Of a stretch of 64,000 nucleotides of DNA, positions 25,414 through 32,605 are shown piece by piece. The stretch is from Desulfobulbus oralis (GTDB lineage: Bacteria; Desulfobacterota; Desulfobulbia; Desulfobulbales; Desulfobulbaceae), in the NCBI RefSeq assembly GCF_002952055.1, contig NZ_CP021255.1, forward strand, positions 1,304,851-1,368,850, in the 5' to 3' direction. Under the pieces are notes generated by a model. The model did no database searches. It saw nothing but the letters and a program-made list of their open reading frames with translations, and was not told the DNA's origin. Positions within the stretch are counted from its first letter, which is position 1. The number at the start of each line of letters is the position of its first letter. A program made the translations under genes and the position numbers.

Positions 25414-27348
25414 ATGGCCATGGATTTTTTCGCTGCCCAGGACTGTGCCCGCCGCAATACGACGAAGCTGTTCGTGCTCTTCGGCGTGGCCATTCTGCTG
25501 ATCCTGGCCTTCACCGATCTGGTGCTCTTCTACGGCCTGGGTCTGCACACGCTGTTGGCCGATTCTTCAGGCGACATGTCTGCCGATGCAGGCGGCTGGA
25601 CCCTCGAGTTCCTGTTCTGGATCAACCTGGCCGTGCTGCTGCTCATCCTGGGCGGCACTGCCTACAAGATCTCCGCGCTGTCCGGCGGAGGCGACGCGGT
25701 GGCCCATATGCTGGACGGCCAGCCCATCTTTTATGACGATCCGGACCCGGCATGCAGGAGACTGCTCAACGTTGTCGATGAAATGGCGCTGGCAGCCGGA
25801 GTGCCCGCGCCACAGGTCTATCTGCTGCCGGAGGCAGGCATCAACGCCTTTGCCGCAGGCTTCGAACCAAGCGATACGGTCGTAGGCGTTACCGCAGGGG
25901 CCCTGGAGCACCTGAACCGCGAGCAGCTCCAGGGGGTGATCGCCCACGAGTTCAGCCATATCCTCAGCGGCGACATGCGCCTGAACGTGCGCATGGCCGG
26001 AGTGCTGCACGGCATCATGCTGCTGGGCCTCATCGGCCGGGGCCTGAGCCATTCCGATAACCAGGAATCATGGGAGGTGAGAAGACCTTCCATACGCTCT
26101 TCCCTGGTGGGGCTGGGCCTGATGATCGCCGGCTATTTCGGCTGCCTTTGCGGCAGACTGATCAAGGCGGCCATCTGCAGACAGCGGGAATATCTGGCCG
26201 ACGCGGCAGCCGTGCAATTTACCAGAAATCCCGGAGGGATCGGCGGCGCGCTGCTGCAGATTGGCGCCAGCGGCAAAGGCGGACAACTGCGCCACCGCAA
26301 CATCGAGCAGATGAGCCATGCCTTTTTCTGCAACACGGAGGAACATCTTTTCTTCTCCCGGCTCCTGGCCGCCCATCCACCGCTGGCAAGCCGCATCAAA
26401 CGCCTTTTGCCTGATTGGGACGGCGTTTTTCCGCAGGCTGCTTCGGCAGGCCCCGAAGAAACGGCAGCCTCCGGCCAGGGCGGGGGCGGCGTCCGGAGCG
26501 GCGCCGGGCCGGCCGCCGAAGCGGCCATGCTCTCGGCCTCCTTCCTGAGCGCCGGCCAGCTTGCCGCGGCGCGCGCACTCAAAAAGAGCTTCCCCAAGCT
26601 GCTCCATCAGGCAAGCCGGAATCCCTACTCAGCCCACGCCCTTATCTTTTTTCTGCTGCTGGATGAGTGCCATGAGATTAGAGCAAAGCAACTGGCCTGC
26701 CTCAAAGATGCGGCAGATCAGAGTGTCCATGCCGAGCTCGAGCGGCTCGTGCAAAGTGGCGTTTATGCCAGAGAGGAACACAAGGTAGCGCTGGCCGAAC
26801 TGGCGCTGCCCCGCCTGCGCGGCCTGAGCGCCAGGCAGGCCCGGATCTTTCTGGACAATGTGCAGGCGCTGATTCGGGCAGACGGAAAGGTGAGCCTGTT
26901 TGAGTGGTGCCTGGGCAAAATGGTGATTCAGTACCTGCACACCATGCTGCCCGAATACCGGCCCCCAAAATCGCGGCTGCACGAACTCGCCGCCGTGGGC
27001 GAGGCGGCGGCCGTGGTCTTTTCCGCCTGTGCCCATCTCTCGGCAGACCAGGAAAAGAAAGCGGCAACACTTTTTCAGGCCGCCTGCGCCGAGACGGGGC
27101 TCAGCGGACAACAGTTGCTGCCCGCTTCGGCCCTTGGCCTCGCGGTGGTGGACAGAGCAGTGGACGCGCTGGCCAGCCTCGCGCCCAAAGAACAGGCCCG
27201 CCTGCTGGCCGGCTGCATGCGCTGCCTTGGCGACGATTTTGAAACCGCCGGCAAGCCCCGGCAGTGGGAAATGCTGCGTGGCCTCTGCGCCGCCCTGGGC
27301 ATACCCGTACCCCTGATACCCCAGTCTGGTGCAGCGCCCCCTGCATAA
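25414..27348 (+). CDS. M48 family membrane metalloprotease (LemA partner)
   Basis: 644 aa. Two N-terminal membrane helices (about 20-45 and 65-85), then the catalytic domain with the zinc motif HEFSH at about residues 179-183 and the third ligand in REYLADAAA near residue 259. Two more hydrophobic segments flank the domain, as in HtpX-like peptidases. After it comes a variable Gly/Ala linker (about 345-375) and a ~270-residue helical C-terminal region without a known name, which makes the protein about twice the length of HtpX. Inner-membrane protease, likely in envelope quality control with LemA. Confidence 0.9.
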   Translation: MAMDFFAAQDCARRNTTKLFVLFGVAILLILAFTDLVLFYGLGLHTLLADSSGDMSADAGGWTLEFLFWINLAVLLLILGGTAYKISALSGGGDAVAHMLDGQPIFYDDPDPACRRLLNVVDEMALAAGVPAPQVYLLPEAGINAFAAGFEPSDTVVGVTAGALEHLNREQLQGVIAHEFSHILSGDMRLNVRMAGVLHGIMLLGLIGRGLSHSDNQESWEVRRPSIRSSLVGLGLMIAGYFGCLCGRLIKAAICRQREYLADAAAVQFTRNPGGIGGALLQIGASGKGGQLRHRNIEQMSHAFFCNTEEHLFFSRLLAAHPPLASRIKRLLPDWDGVFPQAASAGPEETAASGQGGGGVRSGAGPAAEAAMLSASFLSAGQLAAARALKKSFPKLLHQASRNPYSAHALIFFLLLDECHEIRAKQLACLKDAADQSVHAELERLVQSGVYAREEHKVALAELALPRLRGLSARQARIFLDNVQALIRADGKVSLFEWCLGKMVIQYLHTMLPEYRPPKSRLHELAAVGEAAAVVFSACAHLSADQEKKAATLFQAACAETGLSGQQLLPASALGLAVVDRAVDALASLAPKEQARLLAGCMRCLGDDFETAGKPRQWEMLRGLCAALGIPVPLIPQSGAAPPA

Positions 27349-27406
27349 TGTCCAGAAAGGAGAAAATTTGAAGGCTGTAATATTCTCACCTGTAATCTGC
27401 TGTGGG

Positions 27407-28213
27407 TTACGAGGTGGAATTCCGTTTGTCGTATGTCGAAAAAAATGGAATCAACCAAATTATGGACATGAAAAAGCACAGAAAAAATATGCTTGTAAAA
27501 AATGCATCTACTTTTTCACGCAAATCAGCATTTATTTTTAGTATATATAAATCATTTTTTTTCAGTGAATATATATAATTATAATTACCACACATTAAAA
27601 CACGATTAGCTTTTGAATATGATATTTCAAATGTAAATTCATCATAATTGTTCAATTCATTAAACTTTTTTTCCGATAAATTTATATACATTTTTTTTGA
27701 TATTCCATTAAAATTTTTTATGTATATAATAGCGCTTCCACACAAGCTTAATCGATCTATTGGTTCAATTTTTTCTATATAACCTTTTTCATAATATGTA
27801 TCCCGGTTTATGGCCAAAGGAGAAAGAAATCTTATCATAGTAATAATAATAGATCCAATAATACACAAATAAAAAATTGCCCTGCAAAAAGGTAGCCAGC
27901 TTTCTTTTTGTGTGGTATTTACATAGAGTAATCTATAAAAATAGGTTTGCCTCCATCGCGCCACCACCTTATCCTGATAGGGGCAAACAGGATATTCTAA
28001 GTCTTCCAGAATGAAATTGCGGTATGCCAAATAGCCTAGAACCACCCAGAATGAATACTGCAAGCCCATCAATAGCGGATGAACTATCAGAAAAATGGTG
28101 TACATCCAGAAGATGACAGCGCAAGCCAGCACCAGCAACGTGTTACGCTGCTTTTTTGCAGGTGCGGCCCGCGTTGGAACTGCCCTGTCTGCTTGCTGCT
28201 CTGCCATAAACAT
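27407..28213 (-). CDS. AT-rich cassette membrane protein, paralogue of the gene at 41858
   Basis: 268 aa, start ATG at 28213 inside R1 copy 2. Two N-terminal helices at about residues 27-65 (ACAVIFWMYTIFLIV and LQYSFWVVLGYLAY), one at about 108-128, a soluble part with an EKGYIEKIEPIDRLS stretch, and a final helix near residue 240. Strongly similar over its full length to the 41858-42664 product, with the first ~110 residues nearly identical and the C-terminal half more diverged. Unrecognised family. The paralogue lies directly ahead of the giant exoprotein, so a membrane immunity or accessory role is plausible. This copy has lost its partner: an IS and exoprotein debris lie on the far side. 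Confidence 0.7.
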   Translation of the reverse strand: MFMAEQQADRAVPTRAAPAKKQRNTLLVLACAVIFWMYTIFLIVHPLLMGLQYSFWVVLGYLAYRNFILEDLEYPVCPYQDKVVARWRQTYFYRLLYVNTTQKESWLPFCRAIFYLCIIGSIIITMIRFLSPLAINRDTYYEKGYIEKIEPIDRLSLCGSAIIYIKNFNGISKKMYINLSEKKFNELNNYDEFTFEISYSKANRVLMCGNYNYIYSLKKNDLYILKINADLREKVDAFFTSIFFLCFFMSIIWLIPFFSTYDKRNSTS

Positions 28214-28403
28214 CTCCGGGGTTCAGACTTTCCTGTTTTTTGCTCCGCCAGATTACCCCGTTGCTTCCGCTTTGGCAATTGCCTGAAAATCCGGCCAAGG
28301 GCTGGCGCAGGCTCCCGGAAAAAGTGCGGAACAGCGTTCCCTTGCCTTTGCTCGGCATATGTGGGCCGCAGCAAAACGTCTGTCAGTTCCCGAACATTTT
28401 CAG
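28200..28403 (-). repeat. Leader element R1, copy 2
   Basis: Reverse-strand copy of the R1 element. Read on the minus strand it has GTTCGGGAACTGACAG, the ATCCGGCCAAGG/TTTTCAGGCAATTGCC block, the promoter-like pair, a GGAGCAAAAAACAGG block and ends in the start region of the cassette gene at 28213. Best matched by copy 4 (60282-60488). Confidence 0.75.
28250..28278 (-). promoter_or_regulatory. Putative sigma-70 promoter in R1 copy 2
   Basis: On the minus strand TTGCCA (28278-28273) and TAATCT (28255-28250) are separated by exactly 17 bases, 37 bases before the ATG at 28213. Same pair and spacing as in the other R1 copies. Confidence 0.6.
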
Positions 28404-28590
28404 CACACTGCGCCGCAGGAGGGAGTGCCGGGGACACGGGCGCGGCATTGGCCCTGACCGCTGAAGCCGCCTCCGCCCTGGAATACCCCCGTGCCCCGGC
28501 TTCTGCAGTCCCGGCTCCTCGTCTCCCCGTACTTCCAGGTCAGCCCGCCCGCACAAAGCCCTGGCCTGCCAGAAGCTATTCTTAGCATTC
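28404..28590 (-). pseudogene. Debris 2: mosaic fragment of the giant exoprotein gene
   Basis: On the minus strand 28582-28480 reads GLTWKYGETRSRDC and GTGVFQGGG, a close match to 45634-45737 of the intact exoprotein gene. At about 28478 it jumps to GGCTTCAGCGGTCAGG, matching about 46679-46695, then to a short tail shared with debris 1 and 4. The reading frame is not maintained into a real protein. It abuts R1 copy 2. Confidence 0.7.
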
Positions 28591-28620
28591 AAGAATGAAT
28601 ACTCAAAACTTGTAAATGTT

Positions 28621-29892
28621 CACTGCTGTCCCACAAAATATCAATGATTTCGGGATAAAATACAGGCTTGGAGCCCCTGGTGTGGTATAATGGATTTGAC
28701 AAAAAGTTCATTAAAACCAAAGAGGTCCAAGCCATGGGATATTGTAGCACGGTTGTCGGCCAATTGCTTAGAGTTTTTCCGAGACATGAATTTGAGCAAG
28801 TCCGCCGGGCGGTTCAACCAAAGAAACACCGCCGCGCCCTTTCTGCGTGGACGCAGTTTGTGGCCATGCTGGTGGGGCAACTCGCTGGACGCGACAGTTT
28901 ACGCGGCATTGTGGATGCCTTTTCACCGCAAAGTCGCAAACTGTATCATCTGGGCCTCGGCTCATTCAGTCGTTCCAGTCTGGCGCGGGCTAATGAAAAG
29001 ACAGCCGCCTAGCTGTTCGAAAAGGTGTTCGTAGCGCTTTTGGCTCGTTGTCAATCGCTTGCGCCTCCCAACCAAAAGTTCCGCTTCAAAGACGGCGGCA
29101 AGGTCTATCTCCTTGATGCCACGGTGATTGAGCTGCCGCTCTCGCTGTTTCGCCGGGCCACGTACCGCGCCAGCAAGGGGGCGATGCAGTTGCATGTGGG
29201 GCTTGCGGCGGACGGCTATTTGCCCAGCTTCGTGGATATGACGGCAGGGCGAGTCCACGAGATCAACAAGGCGCGTGAACTGCGTCTTCCCCGAGGTTCC
29301 TGGGTGGTCTTTGACCGGGGCTACACGGATTACCAGTGGTATCAGGACTTGACGAAGGATGGTGTGCATTTCGTCACACGCCTGAAGCGTGGTGCTGCGG
29401 TGCAGTCTGGCGCGAAACGCCGGGGGTGCAAAAGCGCGGGTATCCTGGAAGACCGGGAAATCCGGTTCAGAGGAGTGGAGGGCGTGTTCCGGACAGTCCG
29501 CTTTCTGGATGAAGCGAGAGGTGAGGAAGACGAGTTTGTGACCAACGCGGTGGATATTGCGGCAACCACGGTGGCGGCACTGTACAAGGAGCGGTGGCAA
29601 GTGGAGCTGTTCTTCAAGTGGATCAAACAGCACCTGAAGGTGAAGAGCTTCGTGGGCGGTAGCATGAACGCGGTGCGGACGCAGCTGTGGATCGCGTTGT
29701 GCGCGTATCTTCTGGTGGCCTTCATCAAATTTCGCAGTCGCCTGGGGCAATCTATCCTGCAGGTTTTACGGCTTGTTCAGCTCAATTTGTTTGAACGGCG
29801 GGATTTAGACGAACTTTTTTGTCCGGAAAAACAAAAAATACCATTACACAACAACCAGTTATCGCTATTCCAAATTTAGTGGGACAGCAGTG
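28621..29892 (+). mobile_element. IS4-family insertion sequence, complete copy
   Basis: Bounded by perfect 14-bp inverted repeats CACTGCTGTCCCAC at 28621-28634 and its complement at 29879-29892, giving 1272 bp. It contains one transposase frame interrupted by a TAG. Flanking bases (...GTAAATGTT and GTGCAAAATG...) do not form an obvious target duplication, so the flanks may have recombined since insertion. A TATAAT hexamer lies at 28686-28691, upstream of the transposase ATG. A second, partial copy lies at 62549-63625. Confidence 0.9.
28734..29879 (+). pseudogene. IS4-family transposase with in-frame TAG
   Basis: Start ATG at 28734 after AGAGG. The N-terminal ~90 residues (FVAMLVGQLAGRDSLRGIV) resemble DUF4372, the helical domain that precedes the DDE domain in these transposases. 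A TAG at 29010-29012 stops the frame after ANEKTAA. The same frame continues as LFEKVFVALL with the catalytic domain: LLDATVIEL (first D), FDRGYTDYQWY (second D) and RWQVELFFKWIKQHLK (the Y/W-x2-E-x-F-x-x-K signature with E). TAG could come from CAG (Gln) by one change. The other copy in the window has the same TAG, so either the lineage uses readthrough or an intact copy elsewhere acts in trans. Confidence 0.85.
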
Positions 29893-30259
29893 GTGCAAAA
29901 TGAGTTTTTCTATATTCCTTTGCTCTGTCAAACGCACATTCCTTTCCAGCTTTTATTTGATCTACAGTAGCCGGTGATTGATTTTTATAAACTTGTCCTT
30001 TTCCTTTTTTATATAAATAATAACTTGATGTTAAAAAAAGATGCACTGAGCGCATCAAGTTCACCTGATGATGTGATAAAATAAACGTATAAGTAGTGTT
30101 CAGCATTTTAAATCCTGAACTATCATTTGCATAATTATTTCTACACCTATCAACAACTGCTTGCTGCCAAGTCTTTTCTGGATCTTAAAATTTATCGAGA
30201 TATTGCTGAGCTATTCCTTCCTCTTAAAATCTTTCATCCATAATCTTACCTTTGGTTAG
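29893..30259 (-). pseudogene. Decayed AT-rich gene truncated by the IS
   Basis: On the minus strand one frame runs MDERF*EEGIAQQYLDKF* and then about 45 readable codons to an internal ATG (30106) and on through SSYYLYKKGKGQ and QIKAGKECAFDRAKEY, ending in the IS border. Two TAA codons interrupt it, both in the context TTTTAAGA. The peptide looks protein-like (charged, no membrane helix) but I do not recognise it. IS insertion removed the 3' end. Confidence 0.4.
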
Positions 30260-30294
30260 AGATAGTAAATCTTATTAAAAATAAAATATGTTTA

Positions 30295-30552
30295 TTATAT
30301 GCATATAAATATTATTATATGCATAATTGGAATTGATACCACCATAATAATAAAACATTTCTCTACTACTCTACTAATCATCTTCAATTTATACATAAAG
30401 AAAGTATATGTAAATAAAATTGTAATATATGTATAGAAAAATATAGGATCAAAAACTAGCGCAGCTGGAAACATTATGATACCATACCACCACAGCATAA
30501 AACCAATAGCTATTGAGATAAAACGTAAAATTTTACTTAATGAAAGGTGCAT
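30295..30552 (-). CDS. Small AT-rich membrane protein
   Basis: 85 aa. The ATG at 30552 follows GGAGGTG, a strong ribosome site. About three hydrophobic segments fill the protein (IGFMLWWYGIIMF, FYTYITILFTYTF, FIIMVVSIPIMHII), with a few basic residues between them. No known family. It belongs to a run of small membrane genes on this strand between 30.3 and 32.2 kb, all AT-rich, and follows a broken open frame that starts in repeat R2 copy A. Small multi-pass proteins of this kind often serve as immunity proteins to membrane-active toxins; here that is only a guess. Confidence 0.55.
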   Translation of the reverse strand: MHLSLSKILRFISIAIGFMLWWYGIIMFPAALVFDPIFFYTYITILFTYTFFMYKLKMISRVVEKCFIIMVVSIPIMHIIIFICI

Positions 30553-30556
30553 TTTT

Positions 30557-30778
30557 TCACCTCCAAGCGGGGCGTTTGAAGATATGAGGGCAGAATCTAG
30601 CTGTAAATGCACCACCCTCGAAAAAGAAGAAATAGTTGAAAGGACAAGGCGACATTTTGGTCGGGTTGACAGTATCAAACACCAACCAGCCAGAAGGAGG
30701 CAGTGCCTTCAAATTGCAAGTGCGCCTATTGATAATTCCTAACAATCAATTCTGAGGTTTTTCTTCATTTGTTGTCAT
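30557..30778 (-). pseudogene. Broken R2-led open frame
   Basis: The ATG at 30778 opens MTTNEEKPQN and hits TGA at 30748-30746; the same frame stays open afterwards to 30557. The R2 copy B counterpart (ATG 32154) starts with the same MTTNEEKP and is intact for 74 residues. So the conserved start region was joined here to a different or damaged gene. The terminal TGA overlaps the ribosome site of the gene at 30552. Confidence 0.4.
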
Positions 30779-31008
30779 ACGCTGATGCCTCCGCCCGACA
30801 ATGGGGTTGCCAAGTTCACTTTCATTGAAGCAAATTCTTGGGTATTTGCAATCCGTTATTTGCAATGTCGGCCGGAAAAAAACAGAGCCTGAAGCCGGAA
30901 AAGTAGCCCGGCTATCCCGCAAGCGACAGGCATTGCTCCGGGTAGTAGTCATCCGCAAAGCGACTGGCCACATCCGCCACCCCGTCCCAGGTGAAAATAA
31001 TTTGCTCC
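30755..31008 (-). repeat. Repeat R2, copy A
   Basis: About 254 bases, matched by 32131-32424. Read on the minus strand it carries the 3' end of an open frame (FTWDGVADVAS, FADDYYPEQCLSLAG, stop), a ~70-base GC-rich spacer, a short open frame starting MKVNLA, and finally the overlapping ATG of MTTNEEKP. Copy A lacks an insertion of about 36 bases present in copy B within the MKVNLA frame. Confidence 0.75.
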
Positions 31009-31125
31009 TTGAATTTACAATCTAAAGGCAACAGGAGGGGTTGGGAGAAGATAAAAAGCCCATAGACGGCAGTTATTCGCCAGAATGAGATTTGCAAGCA
31101 CAATCAGCGAAGGAGACTGACACCT

Positions 31126-31284
31126 GTGGGCAACAAGCATCTTACAGCAACAGAGGGTGTGCGAAACGATAATGTTCTACGGATTGTAGAAGGTCTGAAC
31201 AAGTGCCCCAGAAAGTGTCTTGGCTTTCGTATCCCTCGGGAGGCCTTTATCAATTTGCCTGTTGCTTTTGGATTGACAATCTAG
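31126..31284 (+). pseudogene. IS30-family transposase C-terminal remnant
   Basis: A 52-codon open frame ending at TAG 31282-31284 encodes GLNKCPRKCLGFRIPREAF near its end. This matches the very conserved C-terminal LN-x-RPRK-x-LG-(F/Y)-x-TP-x-E-x-F signature of IS30-type transposases. Nothing upstream encodes the DDE core, so it is a relic of an old insertion, in a composition between core and island. Confidence 0.6.
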
Positions 31285-31309
31285 GAATTAACATTTTATG
31301 TTTTTCTTG

Positions 31310-31654
31310 TTACTTATTTTTATTCTTATGCCTATTGCTAACTACAGGACCCATAATTTTATTTCCTAACCAAGCTATAGGAATAAGAGCCTCCTCCAGA
31401 AAGAATTCATGAAAATAATGATATTTTTCAATGAACATCATCTTTCCTAAGACAAAATAAACCATTATTACGCCGCAGACAGCATAACAACTATAAATTA
31501 TATTTGATATTTTTAAATTAAAATCAATAGGTTTATTTATTTTAATAGAAATATACTCTACAAAAATTAAAATAATTGCCAAAGTAAATATTAAATTATT
31601 AATATTAACTATAATAACAAAGATATTAACAATATTATCTTTCAGGAAGAACAT
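31310..31654 (-). CDS. Small AT-rich membrane protein
   Basis: 114 aa with hydrophobic segments at about residues 8-42 (two tightly packed helices, NLIFTLAIILIFVEY in the second) and about 55-75 (YAVCGVIMVYFVLG), then a soluble, basic tail ending HKNKNK. Unrecognised. It starts 2 bases after the upstream gene on the same strand and is the last of a three-gene run (32154 to 31310), so all three are probably co-transcribed from R2 copy B. Confidence 0.5.
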   Translation of the reverse strand: MFFLKDNIVNIFVIIVNINNLIFTLAIILIFVEYISIKINKPIDFNLKISNIIYSCYAVCGVIMVYFVLGKMMFIEKYHYFHEFFLEEALIPIAWLGNKIMGPVVSNRHKNKNK

Positions 31655-31656
31655 GA

Positions 31657-31917
31657 TTAAGTGGGAGTATCTTTTAAAAAATATTGCTGCATAGCAGCCC
31701 GTTGGAAACTATATTTCAGGTTCCAAACTACAAGAATTGCAAATTTTAAATGACGCAGAATCAGTGAGTAGCTCTTCAGCCTTACGAGGTTTTTTACTCG
31801 CCATGCGCATTGCAGTGACTTTTTCAACGGATTGGCAAGATGTATAACTATGAGATGCCAGAAAAGAAGAAAGAATGTTACTGCAAAGCATCCATACAAT
31901 TCAATATCTTTATTCAT
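31657..31917 (-). CDS. Small AT-rich membrane protein
   Basis: 86 aa. One clear hydrophobic segment at about residues 9-28 (CFAVTFFLLFWHLIVIHL), followed by a basic stretch and a second, weaker one (LKFAILVVWNL). Unrecognised. It lies 12 bases after the R2-led gene and 2 bases before the next, as expected for an operon. The C-terminal half could be out of frame relative to an ancestor, since it is rich in K and R without clear structure. Confidence 0.4.
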   Translation of the reverse strand: MNKDIELYGCFAVTFFLLFWHLIVIHLANPLKKSLQCAWRVKNLVRLKSYSLILRHLKFAILVVWNLKYSFQRAAMQQYFLKDTPT

Positions 31918-31929
31918 TGCATATCCTAT

Positions 31930-32154
31930 TTATTTAAATATTTCAATTTTAATTTGGTAGCATATTATTACAAAGAAATAAAGTCCGAATATATAATCAG
32001 AATAGTCTCTATACTGGAATGCCAAGGGATAGTATAAAGCAAGCATGATGACAAGCAACTTTCTCTCTTGCGTAAGCCTCATTTTAGATTCACTCTTTAC
32101 GACTTTGACAATTTTCGAGAGTCCACCTTTAGGTTTTTCTTCATTTGTTGTCAT
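31930..32154 (-). CDS. R2-led small membrane protein
   Basis: 74 aa starting MTTNEEKPKG in repeat R2 copy B. The N-terminal ~30 residues are charged; two membrane segments follow (LLVIMLALYYPLAF and YIFGLYFFVIICYQI). The start codon overlaps the end of a short upstream frame (MKVNLAASS...) as ATGACAACAAATGA, which suggests coupling. First of three small membrane genes. The same start region precedes a broken frame at 30778. Confidence 0.5.
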   Translation of the reverse strand: MTTNEEKPKGGLSKIVKVVKSESKMRLTQERKLLVIMLALYYPLAFQYRDYSDYIFGLYFFVIICYQIKIEIFK

Positions 32155-32424
32155 ACGCTGATGCCTCAGCCCGAATTCCTGTCTTGCTCATCCCGGCCCT
32201 GCATCCCGCCGGCGATGAGGCTGCCAAGTTCACTTTCATTAAAGCAAATTCTTGGGGGTATTTGCAATCCGTTATTTGCAATGTCGGCCGGAAAAAAACA
32301 GAGCCTGAAGCCGGAAAAGCAGCCCGGCTATCCCGCAAGCGACAGGCATTGCTCCGGGTAGTAGTCATCCGCAAAGTTACCGGCCAGCTCCGCCGCACCG
32401 GCCCAGGTGAAAACAATGTGCTCC
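32131..32424 (-). repeat. Repeat R2, copy B
   Basis: About 294 bases, similar to 30755-31008 with an insertion of about 36 bases near 32170-32205. On the minus strand it holds the tail FTWAGAAELAG...FADDYYPEQCLSLAG plus stop, a GC-rich spacer, and the MKVNLA and MTTNEEKP starts. Upstream of FTW the two copies are unrelated, so the copy boundary falls inside a gene. Confidence 0.75.
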
Positions 32425-32605
32425 AAAAGGCCTGTCGGACTGTTGCATCCGCAATTTTTTAGCTGAGACAGGACAGTCTCCGGGCTTCCAGCCCCGGAGC
32501 GTGCGTCCTGCCCCTGAATCAGGGGACTTGCCCATGTCGCCCCCCGGTACCGGCCAAAGGCAGCGGACCGTTCCTGCCTCATCCCCGCCAAGGGGGCTGG
32601 CAGCC

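Noticed and set aside
29010-29012. TAG reassigned to an amino acid (for example pyrrolysine) genome-wide
   Set aside because: Several core genes here end in TAG at the expected place (LemA at 25395, DUF58 at 20703, the hydrolase at 8417), so TAG is an ordinary stop.
28690-29034. Alternative plus frame over the 5' part of the IS4 transposase
   Set aside because: The other frame has DUF4372-like sequence and continues in frame past the TAG into the DDE domain.
28609-29904. Target-site duplication around the complete IS4 copy
   Set aside because: Flanks (GTAAATGTT and GTGCAAAATG) share AAATG but not at matching offsets; I do not claim a duplication.
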